NCBI GenBank assembly: GCA_947650285.1
Contig: CANTFL010001456.1
Span: forward strand, 310,001-374,000
DNA length: 64,000 nt
Source: Hyaloperonospora brassicae
Lineage: Eukaryota > Oomycota > Peronosporomycetes > Peronosporales > Peronosporaceae
Direction of reading: 5' to 3'
Shown here: in pieces, positions 1 to 11,341 of the stretch
How positions within the stretch are numbered: position 1 is the stretch's first letter
Layout: the number at the start of each line of letters is the position of its first letter
Program-made: the position numbers and the translations under genes
The notes under the pieces: model-generated
What the model was told of the DNA's origin: nothing
Database searches by the model: none
The model's input: the letters and a program-made list of their open reading frames with translations, nothing else

Positions 1-399
1 CGATTCGAGGAGCTGATTAAGTTCTTCAAGACATCGGTGGATAAATCTGCTGTGCCAGAAGACCTCCATGGCATATACCCGTGGGGCCGTTTAATCGTAC
101 AGGTTCGCGGAATCTGGCTGGGTCGGATAACAACGGGCTGCCACATTTAGTTAAACCAGCGGTAGAAGCGAACTACGTGTTTGCCTTTGTTGGGGGATAC
201 TCAACGGCCCGACCAGTGGGGAGGTGGATAACAGGAGACAGAACGAGATGATTGGGACGATGGCCAAGGCCGATCGGTCGGAAGAATACGCAAAAACAGA
301 CAGCAGTGTGCTAAGATAGGGGTGACGAAAGAATTGAAGCTGCTATCGGGAGAACGGTTGGGATGGTGGTCGTCGATGAAGTTCGATCGACGAGTACGG
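1..399. other. Unassigned sequence upstream of the E1 protease
   Basis: No domain is recognisable here. Reading frames are short and broken on both strands. By position it should be the decayed gag end or gag-pol spacer of element E1, since the E1 protease frame begins just downstream, but no Gag motif or zinc knuckle can be seen. Confidence 0.4.
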
Positions 400-779
400 A
401 TGAGAGCGCTTGTCATGGGTTCTGTCAATGACGAACGGACAAAATATTTCTGGAGACAGGCGCTAACATTTCGGCCATTAGTGACTCGTTTGCTAAGAAG
501 CTACGATTACGAAAACTCACGATGAACGGCAAACAAATTGATGTCCAAGGAATCGGACGGTCGAAGGTCATCACCACGGCAAGGACAACAGTAAGGATCA
601 CCTTAGAATGGGAAGTAGTTAGCGATTTTGAAGTGTGTACTATGCCACGTCATGCGGGGGTGGGTGTCATCCTCGGGACGGAATTTATAATACTAGCCGG
701 CATCCGACTCGACGTGTTCAATGCGACGGCCAAACTTCCAGACGAAACCTCTATTGAGGTCGGCGAGAGAAGTAGATGA
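400..779 (+). pseudogene. E1 retropepsin (aspartic protease) remnant
   Basis: The aspartic protease of a Gypsy polyprotein, which would cleave Gag and Pol. In the frame that runs to 779, the active-site region reads ETGANISAISDSFAKKL with Glu at 453-455 where the family has Asp (usually DTGA or DSGA), so the catalytic residue is changed. The flap-distal motif is kept as VILGTEFIILAGIRLD near 666-714. The upstream part (GSVNDERTK, about 420-440) lies in another frame, showing an indel before the active site. The combination of altered Asp and frameshift makes this a dead copy. Assignment rests on the paired ETGA and VILG motifs and on the RT that follows. Confidence 0.7.
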
Positions 780-1875
780 CACCACATACGGAGACGAGAT
801 CGCTGTAGGCTCGGCTAGCTCGTTGGATGTCGAGTGCCGGTTGTAGAGAGGGTTCTGGCTGCAACGGATATAACCCAGCAAATTAACTCATGATCTATGG
901 ATCCGTCGACGACCCGCACTCGTGCCGACCGTGATATCAAATAATAAAGAGACGCCAACGAGAATATGGCAGACGAACGTCTCGACGAGAAGTGCGTCGT
1001 GTCTAGCACAATTTACAGTCTTTATATGGCTACCACATGAAGTGCTGCCGCGAGACTACGGCTACGTCAGACTTAATGCGACGCAGTTTCACGACTGGCA
1101 GGTGCTAGCATATGAAAATGTGATGGACGGACTGTTGTTCAAGAAAGAACAAGAGCAGTATGGAGAATGGTTGAGTCAACAACTGCCTGCGGTCGAGCGG
1201 CGAGCGTACACACGACCTAAAAATATTACGACGGGATGATCACGTTGGAAATGACAGAACAAATGCGTCTGACTGGAAGTCGACGTACCCATAAAGTGCA
1301 ACGACGATGAATAATCCCAGAACGAGATAGGTCGGGCGCACTATACGAAGAACAACACGCTACTGTACGAATCAACAGCCACTGGACAAAGCTCGGTCAA
1401 CAATACCCCTTTAAGCAAATTGTGCTCAGTAACATGCACTAAAAGTGTTGGTGAGTTTATTGACCTATGCTATCCATCCCAACTTGACGAGTCGTGCGCG
1501 GCATACGGTTAAGTTGATCTCAGAACGTTTCCCGCCGATCGAATCGACGATCCGCGAGATGGAGACGATACGACGACAGGCGAAAACGATCACAGTTTGA
1601 CGACCTGGATCACCTATTCCTTTGTGCGGTAAAGTCAGTTGACGCGACGAGTACGGATGACCCTTCGACGCCTTTTCCTATCGATACATCATATTTCGAG
1701 CACATCGCAAGCGATAGTATCTTGGTAGATTATGCTGGAGAATTCGCGTTCTTGCCGGATCTGAGCGAGTTAGCACCAAACAAACTGAATTACACCGGGG
1801 ACAATGTGGTACGTACTGACAACACGGACACCCATCGAGCACAGTTGATTAGTGCTGTAGAAACACGAAGTAACT
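780..1875 (+). other. E1 protease-RT spacer, decayed
   Basis: About 1.1 kb between the protease and RT remnants. The longest open stretch (922-1239, 105 codons) shows no motif I recognise. In this element type a linker normally separates protease from RT, and the sequence fits that position. The 17-bp phrase around 1644-1660 (core CGACGAGTACGGATGA) also occurs at 387-402. Confidence 0.4.
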
Positions 1876-3094
1876 ATGATTTCAAGTGGTAACGCTCTAC
1901 CACCTCCATCACATCAAGTGGTGTGTAATATCGACGTCCACGGTCATGATCCTATTAAGCAACGGACCAGACGGGTTCCACAACGCCACCTATCGAAGCT
2001 GGAAGAGCTGCTAAAAGGGTTGTTGAAGGCAAGACTGATTTCGTTTTTTCAGAGTCCTCGGGCGTCGCTCATAGTGATCATCCCGAAGATGAATGGCGTT
2101 GACATCCGGTTACACATCGATTATAAACCCGTTGGTGCCATCAAGGCCAGAACAAAATACGCAACGCTCTTGGTCGACTATTAGTTGACCGAGCTCGACA
2201 GCTACCAGTGGTTTTGCTCACTCGATGCAGCTAGTAGATGTTAGGCGGTAATGATGCTTGAACGAGCGCGTCACGTGTCAGCGTTTGTATGTGCACTGGT
2301 GCACTTCGAGTGGTTGTGTTTGCCATTTGGGCTTAAGAATGCTCCCATAGTCTACCAACAACTCGTCTACAACGAGTTGTGGGTGTATGTTCAGCCGAAA
2401 GATGAGTGGAAAGACTTTACCATTAATGTTAAAGTCGACGAAGATGAAACTGCGAGTAAGCGTGCAACTGAAACCAGAGCTCAACGAGTTTGGATCTGGT
2501 GGATCGGCGTTGACGAAGCTCGAAGCCGACTACCGAGCACTCTACAAGTCTGATCCGTTGCGACGTCTGGTCAATCACCCTGCGAGCAGCATTTTTGTCG
2601 CGGGCGAGCTCGATGAATCAACAGTTGCCTCAGTGTTCCGTCGCCGATCGTTTGTGGACGATATTTGCTTTGGAGTTAAAAGGTTTGACAAATCTTTAGC
2701 GACGCTCGACCGGTTGTTGGTACGCTTCATGGAGTGTCGAATTAGCATTACCTTCACAAAGAGCATCTTTGTGCAGCATCAAGTAGACTTTCTATCACAC
2801 AAAGTGACAGCGCAAGATATTGCAGCCGACCTGACCAAATCGATGAAACTCACTGAGTGGCCATTCCCAGCATCAAAAAAGGGTATGCAAGCGTCCTTCG
2901 GAGCGATTAACTACTACATCCGGTTCATCCAGAACATCGCTGTGTATGGAGAAGTAGTGTATCAACTCAAGGAAGAAGATTTTCTGTCAGAGGCAAATCT
3001 GGTCGGGGTGCGCGCATCTTTCGCTATGCTGCAACAACAATTTGCCAAAGCATCAGTTATGCGTCATTTGAATCAACAGCCGACGTTCATTTAA
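1876..3094 (+). pseudogene. E1 reverse transcriptase remnant
   Basis: Ty3/Gypsy reverse transcriptase, split over three frames. The first piece (1876-2184) carries the fingers region with PRASLIVIIPKMNGVDIR and IRLHIDYKPVGAI, the usual context before the palm. LDAASR follows at about 2221, with stops on both sides. The second piece (2251-2553) has FVCALVHFEWLCLPFGLKNAP, of which FGLKNAP is the conserved RT motif 4. The third (2387-3094) has SFVDDICFG, the YVDD-type catalytic box with Phe for Tyr, then the thumb and connection region ending in NYYIRFIQNIA. Both catalytic Asp of the box remain, but several stops and at least two frameshifts exclude function. Order and spacing leave little doubt about identity. 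Confidence 0.85.
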
Positions 3095-3117
3095 CGGGGT
3101 TTTCTAATGTGTGAGCG

Positions 3118-4019
3118 TTGAGCAGTACGTTGATGAAAATTAATGACGTAATTTTACGCCCCGTACGGTTTTGTTGTCGACTATTGAAAGAGAGCGAGAT
3201 CAATTGCCACCTTGCCGAGGGCGAAGTGCTAACGCTGCTTCAGTTGCTGAAAATTACGCATACTCTCCTCGCTGGAGAAACCATCCACATAAACACCTGA
3301 TTCTCTACGATAAAATGGATCTTCACGTCTAATTCTTCCTACGAAAGGTCCGTAAGCTTCGATGTATTACTCTCCCCGTATCATCTGAAGATCAAGAGGG
3401 TGAGCGAACGCGATGTGGACTTCGCCCAGTTGTTGTGAGCGTCCGTCACACCGACTATCTGTCTCGACGAGTCACTAAGATACATTGCCCCACCTGTTAA
3501 ACACTCGGCGTGTATTCGACTGCATCAGGAGCTTCTCTTTGCGCGTGTACTTCCGACGGCTCCGCGAAGACAGAGAGATACGGGTTTTTTGGAATTTGCT
3601 CGTGGGTACTGTGGAAATTGCCGGAATGTACCACTGTGATTGCTGCGAGTGCTTACCTATCGACAAATACAGTAAATCTTGCGGATTACACCGGAATGAA
3701 TAACGGAACACAAGCGGCCTTAGAACATAAAGTGCCTGAATTGATTATCGTGGGTGAATCCAGGCTCGCAATCCAGCAATCCATGGGGGTGATCGCATGC
3801 AAGAAAGAATCGCTGCAGGTGATGCTAGCGCTTCACCAGGAATTAGTCGCCCAGTTCTACTCTGTCCGGTATTTACACGTTATACGGTGTTACAATGCGG
3901 CCACAGATACGCTAGTCACCGAAGCGTTGGAATTCAAACCGGGTAAAGTGGTGAAGGACCCAGGACGACTGAGCGAGCTGCAGAATCCCAACCGCATACA
4001 AGAGAGGTTACTTGTTTAG
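3118..4019 (+). pseudogene. E1 RNase H region with a second plant-like RNase H
   Basis: Two pieces. At 3118-3300 the residual Gypsy RNase H (connection) domain is seen as VILRPVRFCCRLLKESEINC followed by EVLTLLQLLKITHTLL. At about 3540-4019 a second RNase H can be read: TSDGSAK (the DGS start of the fold), then VIAASAYL, a degenerate helix, IIVGESRLAIQQSMGVIACK and VRYLHVIRCYNAATDTLVTEAL. In many oomycete and plant Gypsy elements an extra RNase H of plant or archaeal type sits between RT and integrase, and the DGS-ESRLAIQQ-NAATDTL pattern matches that kind better than the retroviral one. The region between the two pieces (3300-3510) has stops in all frames. Confidence 0.65.
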
Positions 4020-4479
4020 TCTTCCCCGTCTAAAGAAGGGAAAGAACCTCCAACGGTAGCTACAACCACACGGAGTAGAACTCGACAAGTACGATTAGCT
4101 GATCAACCAGAATGAAAGCAACTGGACACCCCAAGCTGCGCGAAGAATCACTAGGACAAGAACTGCTAAGCGTCAGAGTTGTCCGATGAAGCAAACATGC
4201 GGGGTGAATTCGAGAAGACCACCCGACAATCCGAGACTCGACGAGTACCAAAGCAACCGACAGAAGCGCCTAGGCGCCGAGAACTGCCGAGTACTGAAAA
4301 CATCGATACGCTAGGAGTACAAGCCGAACGTAGAGAAAGGATCTCGATAGCTCAAGATGAGGAAGAGAAGTGGGTAACGGTCAATATGTTTCTTAGAGGC
4401 GAGGTTGACAAGCTGACCCATGAAAAAATTAACTACGGGGTGACAAAAATGACGAAGACCTCAAGTTACGATTGGTAGC

Positions 4480-5264
4480 TGCAGCTACCTTGATCGATGA
4501 GATTCTGCTAAATTGCCATGACTCTGTGGAAGGCGGACACCAAGGGATCGTAAGGACGTTTCATGAGTGAATTCCGATTATTACTGGACCGGGCTCTACG
4601 CCGACGTAACGAAACATACACAAGCATGTGAGGATTGCAGCATCAGCAAGAGCACGCCTTAATTGAGAGGCCATTTGCCGCGTAACGTCGTATCCGACCG
4701 GCTCTTTCAGATAGTATCAATCGATTTCGTAATTCCTTTACCAGTAACTCGACGAGGGAATACGGTGCTGCTACTATTCCAAGATCACTTCACGGAATTC
4801 GTCATTGCCAAGGTGCTGAGTGCAACACGGGCATTTGAAGTTGCGAAGGCTTCCGAAGAGAACATCTTTTGTCGTTTCGGAGCTCCCAGCCTCGTTCGCC
4901 ATGATAGAGACCCAAGATTCATGAGTGAAGTGTTTCAAACCTTCGCCGAGATGATGGGGTCCAAATCACGAGATACGTTAAGTGCAGACCCCAAGCGAAC
5001 GGACGACAAGAACGTAGCATGAAGACGATGGTACAGACAGTGCGCGTGAATGTCGAGGATCCTCTTCAAGCAGACTGGGACTACATCGCCGAGCGATTGG
5101 TACATGCGTTGGATAACTCCAGAAAACCTACGAGAAAAGTGACTACCTTCTACCTAGTTCATCGTTGGGATGCGCACTCTACACTGAAAGTCATGACCGA
5201 GTCGTTTCGGCGGACACCAATTAGAGTTAGCAAAGTCATAAGCTCAGCAGACCCGGTCACGTAA
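4480..5264 (+). pseudogene. E1 integrase remnant (zinc-binding region and core)
   Basis: DDE-type integrase that would insert the cDNA. The HHCC zinc-binding module is visible across two frames: NCHDSVEGGHQG at about 4513-4548 and YADVTKHTQACEDCSISK at about 4597-4650. The core (4663-5022) holds the first Asp in QIVSIDFVIPLP and the second in VRHDRDPRFMSEVF. A frameshift near 4990-5000 moves the third acid into another frame, where GRQERSMKTM places Glu at 5010-5012, then DPLQADWDYIAERLVHALDNS. So all three catalytic acids survive as codons, but not in one frame, and stops fall within the zinc-binding part. Confidence 0.8.
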
Positions 5265-5498
5265 CGACGCGAGTCCAACCGACAACGAGAGATAGCGCAC
5301 AGGCTTGCGAAAGAATACTAAGTGATCGCGAAAGCTCGACGAGCAAAAGACCACAATGAAGGATTGAGCCCGGCGGAACGACGAACCATCCCACCAACGA
5401 GACGATCAGATCATATTGAATAACCGATTCAACAAATTGAAGGAAACGATGCGCCATTCGGGACAAGGTTCGACGAAGGGGATCCAGTATCGCTGTTC
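5265..5498 (+). other. E1 integrase C-terminal linker, decayed
   Basis: Short stretch between the integrase core and the C-terminal part. Fragments such as RLAKEY and QRDNEGLSPAE-like runs are scrambled by stops. No independent feature is seen. Confidence 0.35.
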
Positions 5499-5972
5499 AT
5501 GGAGAAAGTGAAGCCTGGTTTGAAGAAGAATCTGGCTCATCGATGGCATGGGAAGTTCCGCATAAAGCGACGAGTGAAGGACATCGCTTTCGAATTAGAG
5601 TTACCCGACCGGAGCGGGTATAGATTCTACCCTGTCGTACATGTGTCACGCTTGAAGAAAGTCAGGGATCATGGTGAGCGACCTACTATGAGGTTGGTAA
5701 CTGGACTCGCTGAGACCGACCGTTTCGATTTCGACGAAGAATTCTTGCCAGGGAATCGTTGGGAGCCAGGCAAAGCGAGCGATAGGTACGAAGTAGAAGC
5801 ATTCGTGGGTGATGACTTACCGCTCTCAACTAGCATCAGCAGGACCCAGCGAAGGTTTATGGTGAAGTGGAAAGGCTGTAACACACCGACATGGAAGCCT
5901 CTATATAATCTATCGTGCGAAGGTTTGTTATACGATTACCTACGGGGGAGAAGAAGCGAGAGAATTGGTTGA
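5499..5972 (+). pseudogene. E1 integrase C-terminus with chromodomain-like end
   Basis: An open stretch of 157 codons. It starts in the SH3-like (GPY/F) region of Gypsy integrases: EKVKPGLKKNLAHRWHGKFR, then VKDIAFELELPD and the typical YPVVHVSRLKKV. The C-terminal part reads RRFMVKWKGCNTPTWKPLYNL, which fits a chromodomain signature (LVKWKGY..PTWEP..NL) with Cys for Tyr and Lys for Glu. Chromodomains of this kind direct insertion into particular chromatin in chromoviruses. The reading frame is the best preserved part of E1 pol, but there is no intact upstream frame. The stop at about 5970 is the likely natural end of pol. Confidence 0.8.
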
Positions 5973-6214
5973 AAATGGTACGGGTGGTAGATTAGTGCTA
6001 GTCCACGCAACAATGTCACCAACAGCCTTACCTCTGTGACGACAAGCAGGCAGCGATCAGGGAGAAAGTAACTGCGTCAAGATTGCACAAGAAACATGGA
6101 AGAAAGGAATGTAATCACTCGAATGGATTACCTAAAGACCCGACGAGTCAAGACTCGTAGGATGATTTGTCGAGACGAGTTATCCGCATGACAGAATATT
6201 CAAGGAAATTAGAC

Positions 6215-9200
6215 TTAAGTGACGGTCACCGCATACTCGTCGGGTATCGAAGTATAACGCTGGGCAACCGAGGAGGCGAAAATCTGAGTCTCACGACGAT
6301 TCTCAGGAATGAGTGCAGCGGGGATCACATCAGGAAGAGCGGGTTCGTTTAGCTCGACGTCCTTAACAATAAGAGACACCACATCGCTCTTGGCAACACC
6401 CACCGGCACGAACACGGGGAAATCAGGATGGTGTGGCCTGAAGCAAGTGTTGTAGGGGTGCTCCGCCGGCCAAGTCAACCGCCAGGCTCCCCAAGGATCA
6501 GAAGCATCCAACGCACCGAGCTCGGCAAACCAGTCAGGAGTTGAAGGCACCCATGCGTGACTCACGAGTGGGTAGTGGGGCGTAGATGGCCCAAAATAAT
6601 GTTGAGGACCGAGAGTGGGAGCCGGCCCATCAGGCATCTGCGCAGAGACTGCCTCGTTCAATACTCGGTCCAGGAACTTCATGTACAGCCGAAGGAGGTC
6701 TCCAAGACGCTTTCGAGCAGCAGAATATTCGACCCAGAGCGCGAATAGAATACCCAAAACACCAGTCGACCTAGTTGAGTCAAAATCTGGATGCACCCCC
6801 ATCAAGACGCTGGACTCGACGAGCCAATGACTTCTCTCCCACAAGACGACGTACACCTTCGACCGAGAAGAAACAGCCTCATCGCGTTTCACCCCATGAG
6901 TGAGCCCACGGTATCGACCCCATACGCCACAGACAGCATCCATTACACTGCTCGTCAAAAGATACCGTTTAGAAGACGAGGGTCTAGCCTAAGCATCATG
7001 AAGACGAGCCGCAGTCACAAACATAGGCGAGTCCGGGAACAAATCGAGAGTTACCTAGAAAGAGTGAGATGGGTTGAACACGTCCATTGTCGCTCGAAGA
7101 GCAGCCATCGAGACGGTAGCAACCGCGATGACGGGCTGACTACGGATATCCTCCATGCGGGGATTCGACCGAGCAGCAAGCAATCTGGGCCCAACAACGG
7201 GTGGAACCTGGGTGATAAAGCGTGAAATCCACACACTGATATCCACACACTGACGCATCGCTGGCGTATGACGGGAATCACGTGCCACTGCTTGTGCCGC
7301 GCGAGTGCGGAGCACCGCTAGGGCGCACACAGCGAGGGAGGCAGTTCCAACACCAAAGACGAGGGGATAGCAGATGCGACGGCGATATTAGGTGCTTCAC
7401 TAGCCTCAGGAAAAGAAGTGCTTGATCGACGGGTCGATACGATCGGGAGGCACAGCGGGAGATACCGTGGAACGAGGTCCAGGTAAAATTGTCTTCCGAG
7501 GACGTTTGGCGGATGTAGACACGGAAGAACGACTCAACTTACGCTTCTTTGCTGACTTCATCGGATCTGCGACAGTGCGGAATAAGATCGGTGGCGATGA
7601 GGTCGCGGGGGTAGAAGACGACGCTGAAAGCGACGGAGAAACCGAAACGGCCACGGTCTAAAAGACAGGAACAGACGTCATCGAGGCCGACGTGGTCCCC
7701 GACGCCGACCCAGAAACTTCAGAGCCGACTCGTCGAGATCCAGATGACCCAGTTGGGCGGCGAACACAACCTCGACCTCGGGAAGCGCGCGGTCGCGCAA
7801 CGACCGTTAGACATGTCGAAGGAAAGGAGCCCATACTTGCAGGAGCGGGTCCAGTACTCGAGGAGCCTCATGTAAGAACCAGTGAGACAGGAGTCGAAGG
7901 TAAGGATGCAGAAGCAGTCATTGACGTCGATCCAGACACCGGGGAAACAACCCCTCGAGATCCAGTTGACGCACTTGGAGGACTAATACCACTGCGACTT
8001 TGAGAAGCACGTGACTGCACGACCGTTGGATCATCCTGAGAAACCGCTGGTAGAGGCAGGCGACGATTCCTGGTACTTCGCCAAGACTGCGAGCCCGTCA
8101 CAATCGTCGAACGTGGAGAGGTGACAGGCAAAGGCAAGGACTAAACATTATCACCGATTACAGCCTGCTCCGACGGATCTCCCGACGACAGTGAAGCGGG
8201 AAGCGAAAATTCTGGCGGCGTTGGCAACGGTTGGCCGGACGTAGAGACCGGAATCGACGATCGAGACCGGAATCGACGATCGAGACAAGGACAAGTGGGG
8301 GCTAGACGTAGAGACCGGACTCGACGAGTAGTATGACTGGACTGGTACCACTGGAGACGACGGAGCACTCGATGTGCCCTCGGTAGACATTTCGCCGCGC
8401 CAAGAAGACGCAGGTTGCGAATACTGCAGGTAAGTGATACGTGAGCCGGTCGACGGCGACGAGGATAAAAGTACCAGCGGGTGTTCGATGGATACAGAGT
8501 TCATCAATGCAAAACGAGCTTCGCTGATCGACATATCATTCGACGACGAACTGATCGAGACGATTCGAAGTGATAACACTTGAAACCCCGCCGTCGAGTC
8601 GAGTGAGACGACTTCGGGAAACCGCTGAGCGAGAAAGGGACACAAGCGAGAGTTTAAAGCAAGCTCACGCGGATTTGAACCCGGAGCATCGATGCCGGAG
8701 ATAGCCGCAGTATTGATACTGGGATAAGGGGGGCACGGAACACGGCGATGCCGAAGCCTGTTCCGCAAGACGACGATCGCGCGGCACTGGTCGTCAATGA
8801 GGCCTCGGGCAGTACGCATGGCATGATCACCGCCATTGCACATAGCCATGGTGTCTTTTTGTCATTGGCGGTAATACGATGTCGCGACTCCGTGGATGGA
8901 TGTTTGCTGGGCTCTAGACTCGGCGAGTCGACCAGTAAGACGAGGAATTTCGTGGTCGCGCGCTTGGGTCGCCACTTGCAAGCTGAAGATAATCTTCTCC
9001 GCCGATTCAAGTCGGCCCGCGCGCTGAGCAGACAATCGAGCGGCTTCGGTCTCGAGAGTGAAGATCGATTTCTTCAGTGAATCGATGATTTTGGTAGTCC
9101 TCAACGCAGCCGCTTGCCAAGTGGCAGCCTCCACCTGGGTCGTCTTCAGTTGAGAGCGCAAATCCACGGACTCGACGATCACGGCTTCCATTTGTCGACG

Positions 9201-9611
9201 ACGTGCTGCGCTGCTCCGCTCCGACTGCGCAAGCGCGACGCACAACCGAGCTACTGAGTCCGTTTGGTCAAGAAGCACAACGGCATCCCCGCTGGTGAGG
9301 ACGACCAAGTCGGCGAGTTACGTGGCCTGCCTGATGGATTGACGCGAGGATGCATAGAGCAGCGCTCGTGGAGTCTCTAATAGTCTGGCAACGATACGCA
9401 CCAGGTCTACCTCACGCTGCTGAGCTTGGTGGTCCATGCGCCTCATCGTCCGACGTAGATCAGCAACATTAATCGAACTCTCAACGTCGACGTCCGAGAC
9501 ATCGCCAAGGCGCCTTATTGGAGGGGAAGACACTTTCAAATAAGGAGCACAGGGCGGCAGCATCATCTCAGACGATTCAATCGACACGAAATCTTGGTGA
9601 CAAGGTTGCAA
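6215..9611 (-). pseudogene. Long antisense coding region downstream of E1 pol
   Basis: On -, 9611 to 8151 is one frame broken only by stops near 9318 and 8862, and 8368 to 6215 is a second frame broken by a few stops, so one frameshift near 8150-8370 would join roughly 1,100 codons. In order there are: a region with RRTMRRMDHQAQQREVDLVR and a long helical, coiled-coil-like part (9308-8862, rich in Ala, Arg, Gln and Glu); a Ser/Thr/Pro-rich part; a basic cluster KSAKKRKLSRSS and KRPRKT (7406-7654), like a nuclear localisation signal; and a C-terminal part rich in Trp, His and Pro (6958-6215) with ILFALWVEYSAARKRL. I recognise no catalytic domain. It could be an antisense ORF of E1 or the gag end of another element in reverse. 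The same arrangement in E2 and E3 favours the first. Confidence 0.55.
8244..8281. repeat. 19-bp tandem duplication in the antisense region
   Basis: GAGACCGGAATCGACGATC occurs twice back to back (8244-8262 and 8263-8281). A diverged third copy starts near 8311 (GAGACCGGACTCGACGAG). A small local expansion inside the Ser/Pro-rich part of the antisense region. Confidence 0.8.
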
Positions 9612-10139
9612 CCGTTGCAGACTAACCGCGGCTTTGAGTCGATCACGCTAACTTGACGACGCAGCGTCATCGAGCGATAAGTCGGCGGCGTCAGGAAGCA
9701 AGTCGATAATCGGACTGGTGACTTCCGGACCGACAGTATTGGAGGATAAATTTGTCTGAGCAGGGAAGAGCATGAGAACACCACGGATCAAAAGGGGTCA
9801 GGACGAATCTAAGAGGCGAGAGAGAAGCGTAACCGCCCTCGCCATCACGCAAGCTGCGGAGTTGACTGGACTAGGCAACGTATCCGGTGAATAATAATGA
9901 ATGGTAAGGTAAAACATAGAAGGCATCGAAGTCAACCCTGCTGTAGACGAGAGAGCAAGTACAACGATTTACTGCGTTCCATGAGTCGGCTAAAGATGGA
10001 GAAGTAAGATCAAGCAGGACGATTCGTGGAGGGACTAATAAATACTGATCGAAACAATAGCCAGTTAGGTTCGTATCGCGACCGGGCCATTTTTGGTGTA
10101 GGGAATTTCCGAACGTGGTATTACCCACTTTAATCTATT
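9612..10139. other. Unassigned stretch between the antisense region and the minisatellite
   Basis: Short broken frames on both strands and nothing recognisable. On - it would contain the 5' end of the antisense region, but no clear start codon context stands out. Confidence 0.4.
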
Positions 10140-10149
10140 TATAGTAGTG

Positions 10150-10400
10150 GTGAACCCGACGAGGGAAGCTGGAGGTCACCGAAGTCGACAAACCATGGCT
10201 CAACGAGGTATTACCCGATGAGGGAATACCCGACGAGGCAATACGTCGGCGAGTCAAGGCTCAACAAGACAAGCCTCGAAGCGAGAAGACTCGACGGGCT
10301 AAGACTAGATGGGCCAAGACTCAACGAGGAAAGACTCAACGATGGAAGACTCGATGAGGGAAGACTCGATGAGGGAAGACTCGATGAGGGACGAAGATGA
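10150..10400. repeat. 15-bp minisatellite, locus 1
   Basis: Degenerate tandem repeats of about 15 bp. The cleanest part, around 10345-10390, is three copies of GAAGACTCGATGAGG. To the left the same unit is seen with more variation (ACCCGACGAGG, ACCCGATGAGG, GACTCAACGAGG). The open frame across it (RLDEGRLDEGRR at its end) is a by-product. The core CTCRTCGAG, read on the other strand, is the same as in the arrays at 21.5-21.8 and 44.55-44.75 kb. Confidence 0.8.
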
Positions 10401-10691
10401 TGACGAGTCTATTCCACTAGGTATTAGTATAGGACGACGAGGGAGATGAAGTAGAACCACTCAAGAGTCCTTTTGCAATCAGCGAGAGAATAAGAGATAA
10501 TCAATACAGGGTGCAGAATTTTTCAATTCCAAGACAAGTGTACGCTTTTGAGGTAACTCCCTGCGTGAGGTGGATGATGCCTGCTGTCGATCCTCGAAGA
10601 GTATATATTGTAGATGTCTCGATTGGAAGCGCCAAGCATTAAGATGGCCCAGAGTGGGCATTACTCGATTCCAGCAAAAGATCAGTCTCGT
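10401..10691. other. Spacer between two repeat blocks
   Basis: No gene is seen. ORFs on either strand are short and run into the adjacent repeats. Confidence 0.4.
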
Positions 10692-10915
10692 CGTCACACG
10701 GCGAGCCGGTGGCCGAGTATTCAGCATCGCTTTATGTCTTATTGCACGGCGACCGGTGACCCAGTAGACGTGACGGCTTTAAGCCTCGTCGCACGGCACG
10801 CCAGTGGTACAGTAGCCGGTACAGCTTTAAGCCTCGTCGCACGGCAAGCCGGTGATTCAGTAGACGGCACCGCTTTGAAGACTTGTCGAGCGACGAGCCG
10901 GTGGGTCTTTAACCA
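10692..10915. repeat. 48-bp tandem repeat, locus 1
   Basis: About four units of 47-49 bp, each with a GCACGGC-CCGGTG part, a CAGTAGACG or CAGTAGCCG part and CTTTAAGCCTCGTC. The unit is also found, inverted, at about 44150-44285. Both loci have the 15-bp minisatellite within 300-500 bp, so the two repeats seem to travel as one composite. Confidence 0.75.
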
Positions 10916-11341
10916 AGAACACCGTAAGTCTTCTAGTCGGGCGTATACTGCGCCAGGTGACCTGTAAAAGCGTGAAAACGCCAACGTCTACCCATTGGTA
11001 CGAGGTCACATGATTTGAGGAACGGAAGATGCTGATCTCAGGCAGTATTTTGGAAGGAAGTGTAAGTGGTTGGATGTAATCCGCTAGGCGAGAGCCACAA
11101 CTGAACCCGAAGGAGCAAACCTCAAAGGGTGTTTACTCGACGTACAAGCCCAACTGTGCCGACTAGCTCGGCGATTGTCGTGTTGTTACATTGAGACTGT
11201 ATTGCCACATATCTGACAAACTGCTAAACTAACATTGCGACTAAAAAGAGATAAACCGCGCAATTGATGAATTGCGCAAGGATTTTTGGCAAAAGATAAT
11301 TTGGACGCTATGATTTGACCAATTCTTTTCGAAAAAATAGC
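10916..11341. other. No feature recognised
   Basis: Mixed-composition sequence without a long frame. A possible retroelement end cannot be excluded (ATTGCGC...GCGCAATTGATG-like words near 11250), but no direct repeat partner was found. Confidence 0.35.

Larger units (their letters stand above)
400..9611 (+). mobile_element. Decayed Ty3/Gypsy retrotransposon E1 (pol on +, antisense coding region downstream)
   Basis: Protease, reverse transcriptase, a plant-like second RNase H, integrase and a chromodomain-like C-terminus follow each other in Ty3/Gypsy order on + between about 400 and 5972, all broken by stops and frame changes. From 6215 to 9611 a long coding-like region lies on -, which I treat as part of the same element because E2 and E3 show the same arrangement. 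No LTR pair could be identified, so the ends are open. The element may continue through the minisatellite blocks at 10.1-10.9 kb. Its decay is far greater than that of E2 or E3, so it is the oldest of the three. Confidence 0.75.
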
